From IMG/VR virus record IMGVR_UViG_3300008108_004357, positions 1 to 20,722 of that record: a DNA stretch of 20,722 nucleotides; one strand, written 5' to 3'. Positions within the stretch are counted from its first letter, which is position 1. The number at the start of each line of letters is the position of its first letter. Positions 13,649-19,663 of this stretch are shown piece after piece. The notes beneath the pieces are model-generated. The model was not told the origin of the DNA. It made no database searches and saw only the letters and a program-made list of their open reading frames with translations. The position numbers and the translations under genes are program-made. The DNA comes from a virus.

Positions 13649-13840
13649 ATGTTGCTCATGGAGACAGACAGACAAAAATATCCAGCTGGTATCTATGAGT
13701 GCCCCAAGTGCAGTGCGTGGGTGGAGGTGTTCGTTCCCTTGAACGAGCTCCCCACCCACCCCTGCGGGGTTGGAAAGAGACCAAAAAATATGGAGTACAA
13801 AGGAATGGGCCGTGCTAAGACTAGGGATAGTGTCGGGTGA
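13649..13840 (+). CDS. Small zinc-ribbon-like protein, 63 aa
   Basis: ATG 13649 with GAGGAG about 8 bases upstream, formed across the previous stop. C18-x2-C21 (YECPKCSAWVEV) and HPCG at 37-40 suggest a mini zinc ribbon with one His or Cys ligand less certain. The C-terminus is basic (KRPKNMEYKGMGRAKTR). It overlaps the glycosyltransferase gene by 29 bases, whose ribosome-binding site lies inside it. No family name is assigned. It is probably a small nucleic-acid- or protein-binding factor. Confidence 0.75.
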   Translation: MLLMETDRQKYPAGIYECPKCSAWVEVFVPLNELPTHPCGVGKRPKNMEYKGMGRAKTRDSVG

Positions 13841-14876
13841 TTGGCTTCACCCTATAAAAACAGGAGAACCTGTAGCGTTGTGGGGAGGAAGTGGCTGGGC
13901 ACGCCTGGGCCAGTATGTTGACCACCTTCCATTTGAAGTGCACGTTGGTACACTCACTTGGTATTACGACAGATTTGTCGTAGTAACTGTAGACGACGAG
14001 ATGCATGAAGTAGATGTGATCTACATGCAACGTTTAATGCATGAGGGGCTTACCCAGCACGTGCCAATGGCTATTGCAAATGGACAAAAAATAATAAATG
14101 ATCTTGATGACTGGTACTGGGGTCTAGACACATCAAACATGGCGTTCTTGCATAACCATCCAAAAGTTAACAAAGTTGAGAACACTAACAACTACAAAGC
14201 AATCTTGTCGAAGTCCACAATCCTGACTGTCAGTACCCCCTATCTTGCGGATAGGGCTTCTTCGTTTGTACGATGCCCAATACAGGTTATTGAAAACACT
14301 GTAGACATAAACCGATTTACACAAACAAACTACACAGACACGGACACTCCAGTTGTTGGATGGGTAGGGTCAACAGCACACCGAAGCAAAGACATTGAGA
14401 CACTAAAGGGTGTGCTTGACCCAATGGTAAAGAATGGCTCAATAACTCTTTACCATGGTGGTCACCACAGTTCCGCACCAACCTTTGCAAGCAAGCTTGG
14501 GCTTACAGAAGACATGGTAACAACAGAGGATATGCGACCAGCTGAGTTGTACCCAGAACTTATGAAGATGGACATTGGCATTGTCCCCTTAAACAAAACA
14601 CCATTTAACATGGCCAAGTCAGACATAAAAGGTCTGGAGTACGCAGCATCAGGAATCCCATTTATTGCTCAAGATCTCGATGCCTACGTGAACTTACACA
14701 AAAAATTAAATGTAGGGCTGGTAGCAACCAAACCAAAGGACTGGGTGAAGCACATAAAGTACCTGTCAGACCCAGATAATCGCAGAAATGTTGGAATGGA
14801 GCTACGGTCACGTATACAATCACGTGACATATCCCACGGAATACAGAGACTGACAGACTTAATCAGTAACATATGA
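13812..14876 (+). CDS. GT-B-fold glycosyltransferase, 354 aa, GTG start
   Basis: The frame opens at TTG 13770, but GTG 13812 follows AAAGGA (13799-13804) by 7 bases and gives a fitting N-terminal strand MLRLGIVSGDWLHP, followed by GGSGWARLGQY, a glycine loop usual at the start of GT-B enzymes. The C-terminal Rossmann half begins near V181 with VVGWVGSTAHRSKD, the nucleotide-sugar-binding loop region, and ends with the donor-binding K-GLEYAASGIPFIAQ (E276, about 270-283), typical of GT4-like transferases. It should move a sugar from a nucleotide-sugar donor to an unknown acceptor: virion protein, host envelope glycan or modified DNA base. It overlaps the zinc-ribbon gene by 29 bases and the deaminase-like gene by 4 (ATGA). 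Confidence 0.9.
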   Translation: MLRLGIVSGDWLHPIKTGEPVALWGGSGWARLGQYVDHLPFEVHVGTLTWYYDRFVVVTVDDEMHEVDVIYMQRLMHEGLTQHVPMAIANGQKIINDLDDWYWGLDTSNMAFLHNHPKVNKVENTNNYKAILSKSTILTVSTPYLADRASSFVRCPIQVIENTVDINRFTQTNYTDTDTPVVGWVGSTAHRSKDIETLKGVLDPMVKNGSITLYHGGHHSSAPTFASKLGLTEDMVTTEDMRPAELYPELMKMDIGIVPLNKTPFNMAKSDIKGLEYAASGIPFIAQDLDAYVNLHKKLNVGLVATKPKDWVKHIKYLSDPDNRRNVGMELRSRIQSRDISHGIQRLTDLISNI

Positions 14877-15136
14877 TTACCACAAGACAACTTAAATGGC
14901 TTAATTACGCTGTAGACGTATCTTCCACAGCAACGCACTCTCAATGGAGAGTCGGTGCGGTGTTGGTCAAAGGTGGGAGAGTTCTGAGCATGGGTGTAAA
15001 TCGGTATAGAAATTTACCTTCTCAGGTTGATCTTGAAGGAGTTTCGTACCATGCGGAAGAAGTAGCTTTGAAGCGTGCTGGAGACGTAACGGGGGCAACG
15101 ATATTTGTCGCAAGAGTTACCAGAAGTGAAAAATAA
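14873..15136 (+). CDS. Cytidine/dCMP deaminase-fold protein lacking the PCxxC motif, 87 aa
   Basis: ATG 14873 overlaps the glycosyltransferase stop as ATGA. The protein follows the zinc-dependent deaminase fold: an N-terminal helix, VGAVLVKGGRVLSMGVNRYRN (about 27-47), and YHAEEVALKRAG (59-70) with the zinc ligand H60 and proton shuttle E62. The next strand GATIFVARVTRSEK ends the protein where the PCxxC zinc motif should follow; the usual family size is about 120-150 residues. No PCxxC remnant is found in the following bases, which go straight into a terminator. As written it lacks two of three zinc ligands, so it is probably inactive, regulatory, or completed by a partner. Confidence 0.8.
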   Translation: MITTRQLKWLNYAVDVSSTATHSQWRVGAVLVKGGRVLSMGVNRYRNLPSQVDLEGVSYHAEEVALKRAGDVTGATIFVARVTRSEK

Positions 15137-15138
15137 CA

Positions 15139-15184
15139 CCCCGAGCGAACGACCACGATGTGTAGTCGCCCGCTCGGGGTTTTT
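15139..15184 (+). terminator. Intrinsic terminator between the convergent operons
   Basis: CCCCGAGCG (15139-15147) pairs perfectly with CGCTCGGGG (15171-15179), with an inner CGAC/GTCG stem (15150-15153 and 15165-15168), followed by TTTTT (15180-15184). On the other strand the same hairpin is followed by TGTTATTTTT, so it may stop both the rightward block and the leftward block, whose last stop codon is 38 bases away. Confidence 0.9.
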
Positions 15185-15221
15185 GTCATTTGGACGGGGC
15201 CACGATTAGCACGTGGCTATG

Positions 15222-15665
15222 TCAAACTGGCCAATGATACGGAATATCATTAGGAACAGCTGGGAAATGTGGCGCGTAGTGATCTGAGAGTTTACGCACC
15301 AGATTTGATTGGTGAGACACCATCACCTTGCTTTCAACTTCCTCATCACTAAGCCACCAAGGCTGAGCTGGTGGCAGATTTTTTATGATTGGGTGTTGGC
15401 CAATTATTACTGCGGCCTTGATTAGACAAGAGTCTTTGTACCCTCTTTTCATCCATTCATCGCAAATGGCAACTTGGTATGAAAAAAGTGATTGTTCGTA
15501 CCCTTTCCACATCTTTACCGCTGGGTGGTTTCTCCAACCTGTGGAAACACCACACAAGCAATTGATTATCTGCAGGTTTTCAACACGTTGCTTACCTAGA
15601 CGTTTGTTGTCAAGAACTTGAGCGTTCTTTGTAAAGTTTCTTCCATAAGGTAAAAACGTTTGCAT
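15222..15665 (-). CDS. MSMEG_6728/pyrimidine-dimer glycosylase-like protein, 147 aa
   Basis: ATG at 15665 abuts the upstream gene's stop (TGATG). The sequence MQTFLPYGRNFTKNAQVLDNKRLGKQRVENLQI, then GWRNHPAVKMWKGYEQSLFSYQVAICDEWMKRGYKD, is the characteristic pattern of the actinobacterial MSMEG_6728-like family within PF03013 (Pyr_excise), distantly related to T4 endonuclease V. The basic N-terminal helix segment KRLGKQR and the aromatic WRNHPAVKMW core are retained, and the length is the family's usual size. Expected activity is base excision or another DNA lesion function on pyrimidine dimers; members are poorly characterised. It is the last gene of the leftward operon, just before the shared terminator. 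Confidence 0.88.
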   Translation of the reverse strand: MQTFLPYGRNFTKNAQVLDNKRLGKQRVENLQIINCLCGVSTGWRNHPAVKMWKGYEQSLFSYQVAICDEWMKRGYKDSCLIKAAVIIGQHPIIKNLPPAQPWWLSDEEVESKVMVSHQSNLVRKLSDHYAPHFPAVPNDIPYHWPV

Positions 15666-15877
15666 CAGTCCCCCTCAATGAGTACGTAACGGTCACCAAA
15701 CTCAGGGTTCAACCCGAGGGTAGAACCAGAATCCCAGTTGACAGAGATTGTGCCAAAATCATCAATGAAACTGACAACCCCCTCATCCCCTGGCTTTAGA
15801 TTGGTGTAAGGGTCATTTGTGTACTGCAACCGAATTCTCTTACCAATCATGTTCTTCTCGTACTGTGCTATTGCCAC
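15665..15877 (-). CDS. DUF4314-like small protein, 70 aa, GTG start
   Basis: The frame extends to 15940, but that would run into the upstream gene. GTG at 15877, with AAAGAGG about 9 bases upstream, gives MAIAQYEKNMIGKRIRLQ; ATG 15850 is a shorter option. The core GKRIRLQYTNDPYTNLKPGDEGVVSFID, then GTISVNWDSGSTLGL, matches DUF4314, a small SH3-like beta-barrel domain common in phages and mobile elements. It has no known enzymatic role and probably mediates protein or nucleic-acid contact. It starts 23 bases after the upstream stop and shares a base with the glycosylase-like gene downstream. Confidence 0.85.
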   Translation of the reverse strand: MAIAQYEKNMIGKRIRLQYTNDPYTNLKPGDEGVVSFIDDFGTISVNWDSGSTLGLNPEFGDRYVLIEGD

Positions 15878-15900
15878 TTTGATTTTCCTCTTTCTAAGGG

Positions 15901-16239
15901 TTATCCGTATATAACGTCGCCAAACATGGCGTATTGCCAAAACAAATCTTGGGTTTCGCTGTCAAGATCACCTTCTATGACATCGTGAATCACGTTTTGA
16001 GCCCAAACCTTTTCCGTGGGCAAAGACTTCAAAACTTTGATCATGTCTGGAATACTGAACGTATTGGTTACTTCCCCATCACCGTCAGGGTCAGCCATGG
16101 TAATCGTTATACCATAGTCATGTCTCACAACATGGGTGACCCACTCAAACCACTGATTGTCAGTCAGCATTCTCAAAATTTCACTGTCGTCCATGACAAG
16201 GGTTTTTGGCAACGTTATAGTGAACATTGTTTTTGACAT
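15901..16239 (-). CDS. Hypothetical protein, 112 aa
   Basis: ATG at 16239 with AAAGGAG about 6 bases upstream. N-terminal strands (MSKTMFTITLPKTLVMDD) are followed by a helix (SEILRMLTDNQWFEWVTHVVRHD), a beta hairpin with an acidic turn (ITITMADPDGDGEVTNTF) and a C-terminal helical segment (SETQDLFWQYAMFGDVIYG). There is no signal peptide or metal motif. The DPDGDGE loop resembles a calcium-binding turn but lacks the rest of an EF hand. The family is not recognised. It lies between the lipoprotein and DUF4314 genes in the leftward operon. Confidence 0.82.
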   Translation of the reverse strand: MSKTMFTITLPKTLVMDDSEILRMLTDNQWFEWVTHVVRHDYGITITMADPDGDGEVTNTFSIPDMIKVLKSLPTEKVWAQNVIHDVIEGDLDSETQDLFWQYAMFGDVIYG

Positions 16240-16250
16240 GTTGTTCTCCT

Positions 16251-16658
16251 TTACTCAAACTTGTACATTTGTTCGGGGCAGAAATTGACAACTGCCGAAG
16301 CAGTTATGGCAATCAGCATTTGCTGGCTTCGGTAGTCGCTAGACGACTGCTCAAGAGCAGTTGCTACATCCCACGCCTGAGCACCGCCACGCAGTGCTTC
16401 ACACACAACGTAACCAGTCTCAATGAGTTCGTAGTCGGGCAATCCCGTGTAGCCGAACTCCTGCTCAATGTTCCACAGGAAACTATCTTCATCCGACCAC
16501 ACCGGGGGTGCAGGGGTAGCGATAGGTGCGTCGGTTGTTCTGACCACCTTTACTGTTGTGTCAGGAGCGTCAGTACGATCAACGTACACTGTCTCTGTAC
16601 CACCACAGGCTGCTAGCCCAAGGATAGTGATTGCTAGTAATCTTTTCAATTTGTTCAC
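16251..16658 (-). CDS. DUF732-like lipoprotein, 135 aa, GTG start
   Basis: GTG at 16658 overlaps the HNH stop as GTGA. The first 18 residues form a lipoprotein signal: MNKLKRLLAITILGLAAC, with a LAAC lipobox and Cys18 as the expected lipidated residue. A Thr/Pro/Asp-rich spacer (about 19-55) leads to a C-terminal domain of about 75 residues: DSFLWNIEQEFGYTGLPDYELIETGYVVCEALRGG, then NFCPEQ. This is the DUF732 pattern of small exported mycobacterial and actinobacterial proteins, with two Cys (VVCEA and FCPEQ) that likely form a disulfide. In a phage, a surface-anchored lipoprotein could block superinfection; that role is inference. Confidence 0.85.
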   Translation of the reverse strand: MNKLKRLLAITILGLAACGGTETVYVDRTDAPDTTVKVVRTTDAPIATPAPPVWSDEDSFLWNIEQEFGYTGLPDYELIETGYVVCEALRGGAQAWDVATALEQSSSDYRSQQMLIAITASAVVNFCPEQMYKFE

Positions 16659-17125
16659 ATCTCTTTCTGTAGTGTGTCTGGGTTGTAACCAATGTCGATT
16701 AGGAACTCTCTGAGTCTTTTTATCTCGGCATTGAGGGCATGGTAAAGGTGTTGTCTCTCAATGTTCTCAATCAACGCCACTTTTTCCAAGTGTTCTGGAT
16801 TACAGCAGAGCGTGTTACGGCAAAGGTGGTCCAGAGTTTCTGCTTTGGTCAAACTTACATGCTTATGCTGCTCGTAAGACCATCTGTGTGCTTGATAGGC
16901 TTTATTGCCTATGTACATTCTTCCGTAGCCTTTATCTACGGTTCCTGTCCATATCCAACACCCATCAGCTGTTTTGTTTATGTTCTTCCAAAACTTATCT
17001 TCAGGAAGTTTGGAATCTTCAATTACGTGCAACACACCATCACGTTTTAGTTGTTTATAGTGAGCTGCACATAATCCTTTTGCTACGACCGGTCTATTAC
17101 ACACCGGCCCTCTACATAGAGCCAT
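16655..17125 (-). CDS. HNH endonuclease with N-terminal zinc finger, 156 aa
   Basis: ATG at 17125 has AGGAG 5 bases upstream. An N-terminal Cys/His finger, C4-x4-C9-x9-C19-x2-H22, precedes the nuclease core. Residues 44-72 (DKFWKNINKTADGCWIWTG, then GYGRMYIG) and LDHLCRNTLCCNPEHLE (98-114) are the HNH pattern, with D99-H100, N109 and H112 as catalytic or metal-binding residues; C56, C102 and C107/C108 may hold a structural zinc. The C-terminal 40 residues are basic and helical. Free-standing HNH genes of this type are often homing endonucleases in phages. It overlaps the lipoprotein gene by 4 bases. No inserted intron or intein is apparent around it. Confidence 0.92.
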   Translation of the reverse strand: MALCRGPVCNRPVVAKGLCAAHYKQLKRDGVLHVIEDSKLPEDKFWKNINKTADGCWIWTGTVDKGYGRMYIGNKAYQAHRWSYEQHKHVSLTKAETLDHLCRNTLCCNPEHLEKVALIENIERQHLYHALNAEIKRLREFLIDIGYNPDTLQKEM

Positions 17126-17149
17126 AAGTACTCCTAGTGTTTGACGGCA

Positions 17150-17425
17150 TCACGATTGCGACGAGAGTGAGTCTACACTAATGCTTTGCTCTTTAGCGCG
17201 TCTATGACGTTCCTTTCTGCGCTCTCTTGGACTTAACCCACCAAAGATGCCAAACATGTCTATTTCATGTTTTACATCTAGTGCGTCTTCCAAACATTCT
17301 GATTTTACGCTGCATGAGTTGCATATCTCTTTTGCTTCGCGGCTTGACTGCCCGCGTTCAATGAAGAAGATTTCAATTGGCTTGCCTCTACAAGCAGCGT
17401 GCTCTATCCAGTCTGAATTTGTCAT
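17150..17425 (-). CDS. WhiB-like iron-sulfur protein, 91 aa
   Basis: ATG at 17425 follows a GAGGTATAGG stretch. Cluster ligands are C12 and C35-x2-C38-x5-C44; the turn GIFGGLSPRERR (residues 59-70) is the family's GxxGG signature with Phe in place of the common Trp. A strongly basic tail (RKERHRRAKEQ) follows, suited to DNA or RNA polymerase contact. It is a compact, canonical-length WhiB, clearly different from the longer one at 12288, so the window carries two, one in each operon. It starts one base after the upstream stop. It likely binds the host sigma factor and changes transcription early in infection; this is known for other WhiB proteins and inferred here. Confidence 0.93.
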   Translation of the reverse strand: MTNSDWIEHAACRGKPIEIFFIERGQSSREAKEICNSCSVKSECLEDALDVKHEIDMFGIFGGLSPRERRKERHRRAKEQSISVDSLSSQS

Positions 17426-17426
17426 C

Positions 17427-17636
17427 CTATACCTCTACTTTGTACAACTTTTTGAAGTCTCGTCTCATCGGATGCAGAGACGATTCGGTTCCGTGTGTGG
17501 AATACGTTGGTCCTTGGATGTTGGGTGGGGGTGTAATTTTATACACCCCACCCTTATTCCGAGTAATAGAAAACCCAAGATCCTCAAGTTTCCTAAACAT
17601 CTTCTTCACGGCTTTTGATTTATGTTGCATGACCAT
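17427..17636 (-). CDS. Small protein with weak HicA-like pattern, 69 aa
   Basis: ATG at 17636 with TAAGGTG about 5 bases upstream; a second in-frame ATG lies at 17630. The pattern KAVKKMFRKLEDLGFSITRNKGGVYKITPP, then a short loop and MRRDFKKLYKVEV, resembles the double-stranded-RNA-binding-like fold of HicA (helix, then strands with a basic loop), but the usual HicA catalytic His is not securely placed and no HicB partner is adjacent. It could be an RNA-binding protein of this fold or unrelated. It lies between an unknown gene and the WhiB gene and probably is co-transcribed with both. Confidence 0.75.
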   Translation of the reverse strand: MVMQHKSKAVKKMFRKLEDLGFSITRNKGGVYKITPPPNIQGPTYSTHGTESSLHPMRRDFKKLYKVEV

Positions 17637-17667
17637 GAGAACACCTTAACGGAGGAGATTGCCTCCA

Positions 17668-18273
17668 TCAACTATTGTCCCTTCTGGTTATGAACGCAAA
17701 CCCAGCTTCGATGTTCTTCTCCACCGTGTTTGTCAAATCCTTAGTCTTGACCGATTCCGGAAGAAGGTCGAAGGCCAGCTTGTTGGACAACAACAGAACT
17801 GCGTCACCAATAGTGCCTTGGTTACGCTCCAACTTGTAAGGCTTCATGAGGAGCACTCGTTGGTCATTGTCCCACACAACGGATTCAACAGAACCAGGGC
17901 CGTCGCTATACAAACAAATGTACACAGTGCGCATCTTACCGGTATCTGCGTTGTAGCCTCTGCCAGGAGCAATCACTCCGAACTGCTTGTAACTGAGCAT
18001 TCCAGGGTGTACACAAATGTACGCGATAAGATCTTGGAGAGTTTCAAACTCCATTTCTCCAATTTCATATGTCCTACACACCTTCCCCTCGTCGTCTATC
18101 TCAAGAACACAGGGATCAACGTGGTCGAACAACATTGACCGGTGGGGCAACCTGTTTGACAACTCGTCAATGACACGCACCAAGGACAGTGCGCTTACAC
18201 CATACGGGGCTTCAATGAAGCCCTCGCTGTTTCCGTCTGCGTCCTCACACGCGAAGTGAACGAACTCATCCAT
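17668..18273 (-). CDS. Hypothetical protein, 201 aa
   Basis: ATG at 18273 has GGAGG about 9 bases upstream and overlaps the preceding small gene by 8 bases. The protein looks soluble and mixed alpha/beta: an acidic N-terminus (DEFVHFACEDADGNSEGF), a helix (SALSLVRVIDELSNRLP), a middle with Asp/Glu-rich strands (DPCVLEIDDEGKVCRTYEIG), then VYICLYSDGPGSVESVVWDND and a basic C-terminal region. No known motif was found. The gap after it (17637-17667) holds a 5-bp GGAGG/CCTCC hairpin without a T tract, probably not a terminator. Confidence 0.82.
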   Translation of the reverse strand: MDEFVHFACEDADGNSEGFIEAPYGVSALSLVRVIDELSNRLPHRSMLFDHVDPCVLEIDDEGKVCRTYEIGEMEFETLQDLIAYICVHPGMLSYKQFGVIAPGRGYNADTGKMRTVYICLYSDGPGSVESVVWDNDQRVLLMKPYKLERNQGTIGDAVLLLSNKLAFDLLPESVKTKDLTNTVEKNIEAGFAFITRRDNS

Positions 18274-18442
18274 TTGAAATTTCCTCCATGTTAAGTAATG
18301 CGTTTACAATGTTTCTTATGTCCAACAGTCTGTCGGTCATGACAGGTGCCGACGCAATTTGATGACCAGCGGTGATGCTCAACGTGTCATCAATTTCTGA
18401 TAGAACTTTGTACAGTTCTTGGTGCAACTGTTCCTTGTTCAC
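18266..18442 (-). CDS. Small helical protein, 58 aa, GTG start
   Basis: GTG at 18442-18440 overlaps the preceding stop as GTGA, and a very strong AAGGAGGAG lies about 5 bases upstream. The frame ends at TGA 18268-18266, overlapping the next gene by 8 bases. The peptide starts MNKEQLHQELYKVLSEIDDT and ends NALLNMEEISNG; it is amphipathic and likely forms two helices. The ribosome-binding site and the tight overlaps on both sides support a real gene, although it is short. No family is recognised. Confidence 0.78.
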   Translation of the reverse strand: MNKEQLHQELYKVLSEIDDTLSITAGHQIASAPVMTDRLLDIRNIVNALLNMEEISNG

Positions 18443-19014
18443 TTCTTCTCCTCCTTGTCATTCGTTCCAAAGATGGAATCGAATGCTTGAAACACCTTGT
18501 CAAGCTCTGTTGAAGCCATCAGGTATTCCATGCGCCCGAGTTCAGCATCCATCTGGCGCTTCTTGGTATGGCGCTCTTTAAGCATTTGTGCCATATCCTC
18601 GGCTAGTGCTCGGATATCTTGGTCAACGCTGTCATTCTCCAAGTCATCATCGACTTGCTGTTCTCTCTCCAACGATGACTCGTAGCTTTCACGGGCAAAC
18701 TGACGAGCACCCTCTGGGTCGTCACGGAATTCACGGTCCACCGCGATCACTTGACCCAGATGGGCTGCGATACCTGTCTCTTCAGGGCGCAATCCTGTCT
18801 GTCGTTGCAATTCCTCGATGAACAAATCCATTTCATTTGCCATGACTCTTGCATCTTTGTGGGTTTGCATGTAACTCTGCATCAGACGCTCGGTGAAATT
18901 GGATGTAACGTGGTACATCCACACCATGTCTTGTCCGGTTCTCATGTGTTCCCACTCTTCGGGGGTTGCCGGGGAAGCCCCGAACTCTTCAAACACTTCG
19001 TAATAATCAAACAT
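18439..19014 (-). CDS. Acidic, helical hypothetical protein, 191 aa
   Basis: ATG at 19014 starts 5 bases after the upstream stop. The sequence is rich in Glu, Asp, Gln, Arg and Met, almost without Pro after the N-terminus, and predicted by eye to be largely alpha-helical, with coiled-coil-like stretches (MANEMDLFIEELQRQ; RALAEDMAQMLKERHTKKRQ). The N-terminal MFDYYEVFEEFGASPATPEEW looks like a small folded cap. There is no Cys cluster or nucleotide motif. Its 3' end overlaps the small GTG-start gene by four bases. Function unknown. Confidence 0.82.
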   Translation of the reverse strand: MFDYYEVFEEFGASPATPEEWEHMRTGQDMVWMYHVTSNFTERLMQSYMQTHKDARVMANEMDLFIEELQRQTGLRPEETGIAAHLGQVIAVDREFRDDPEGARQFARESYESSLEREQQVDDDLENDSVDQDIRALAEDMAQMLKERHTKKRQMDAELGRMEYLMASTELDKVFQAFDSIFGTNDKEEKK

Positions 19015-19019
19015 TTCTT

Positions 19020-19289
19020 TTATTCGCTTTCTACTTGGTTTATTTTGGTGTTTAACTTGTCTATCAATTCACATTTTTTACACGTATGTGAGTACATCTC
19101 ACCCGTATACGTAAATACAAAAACGCGGTTTGATACGCTTTCCCTTATGTACGTTTCATACTCCTTGGTTTTTACACACTCACAGTCCAACACAAACAAC
19201 GACTCACGTAATTTTCTGTATGAGGCCGCTGAATAGGTAGTTTGTGAATCAACAACTTCCAGAATCAAGTTGATAAGTGATTCTTCCAA
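19020..19289 (-). CDS. Small Cys-containing hypothetical protein, 89 aa, TTG start
   Basis: The start is TTG at 19289, six bases after the upstream stop; only a weak GAGA precedes it, so coupling is likely. Residues 1-30 are helical (LINLILEVVDSQTTYSAASYRKLRES), then LFVLDCECVKTKEYE and SHTCKKCELIDKLN contribute CxC and CxxC motifs (about residues 36-38 and 70-73) that could form one zinc site. The spacing between the pairs (about 31 residues) suits a zinc ribbon. No specific family is recognised. The relatively weak start makes the exact N-terminus less certain than the gene itself. Confidence 0.72.
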   Translation of the reverse strand: MEESLINLILEVVDSQTTYSAASYRKLRESLFVLDCECVKTKEYETYIRESVSNRVFVFTYTGEMYSHTCKKCELIDKLNTKINQVESE

Positions 19290-19295
19290 CGTTTC

Positions 19296-19661
19296 TCATT
19301 TCACTCGTAGTTGCTTGTACTCGGTTTTCTTTGTTACTTGATCAGCCACCTCCTGCTTTATCGTGCCCATCTTGATCGCGGCATCCATCAACTGTGTGTC
19401 AACGGAAGGCTTGGTAACCTTGTTGAACACTGAAGCACTAACCAAATCTTTGAGCACTTGAGCGTCGAAAGACCGTCTAGCAGGAGTAGACAGCTCAATC
19501 GTTACTTCGTCCAGGGTTACAGTTGTAACCCCAGATTCATACATCATGTCTTTCAACATGGCGTCCAAGGCTTCAAACTTGCTCTTGATCACGTCCAGCT
19601 CTGCTTTTAGCTTGACCCAATCTTGAGCGGTGTCTTTGATCACTTCGTTTATTGCTGACAT
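19296..19661 (-). CDS. Helical hypothetical protein, 121 aa, possibly replication-associated
   Basis: ATG at 19661 lies 2 bases after the helicase stop, so the two are probably co-translated. The N-terminal 45 residues (DTAQDWVKLKAELDVIKSKFEALDAMLKDMM) form a likely coiled coil; then VTTVTLDEVTIELSTPARRSF is a beta hairpin with a basic turn, followed by helices and a terminal KKTEYKQLRVK. The layout resembles small phage accessory proteins that combine a coiled coil with a short hairpin (for example Gam-like or Gp157-like ones) only in outline; I do not assign it. Position next to the helicase suggests a role in DNA transactions. Confidence 0.8.
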   Translation of the reverse strand: MSAINEVIKDTAQDWVKLKAELDVIKSKFEALDAMLKDMMYESGVTTVTLDEVTIELSTPARRSFDAQVLKDLVSASVFNKVTKPSVDTQLMDAAIKMGTIKQEVADQVTKKTEYKQLRVK

Positions 19662-19663
19662 GG

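Noticed and set aside
15199-15217. GCCACG-ATTAGCA-CGTGGC hairpin as a terminator for the leftward operon
   Set aside because: It has a 6-bp stem and no T tract on either strand; the stronger hairpin at 15139-15179 explains termination.
15941-16713. Plus-strand frames opposite the leftward genes
   Set aside because: They lack ribosome-binding sites and lie antisense to genes with recognisable signatures (lipobox, DUF732 pattern).
17651-17665. GGAGG/CCTCC hairpin as a terminator within the leftward operon
   Set aside because: Only five base pairs and no T tract; downstream genes have their own close spacing and appear to be co-transcribed.
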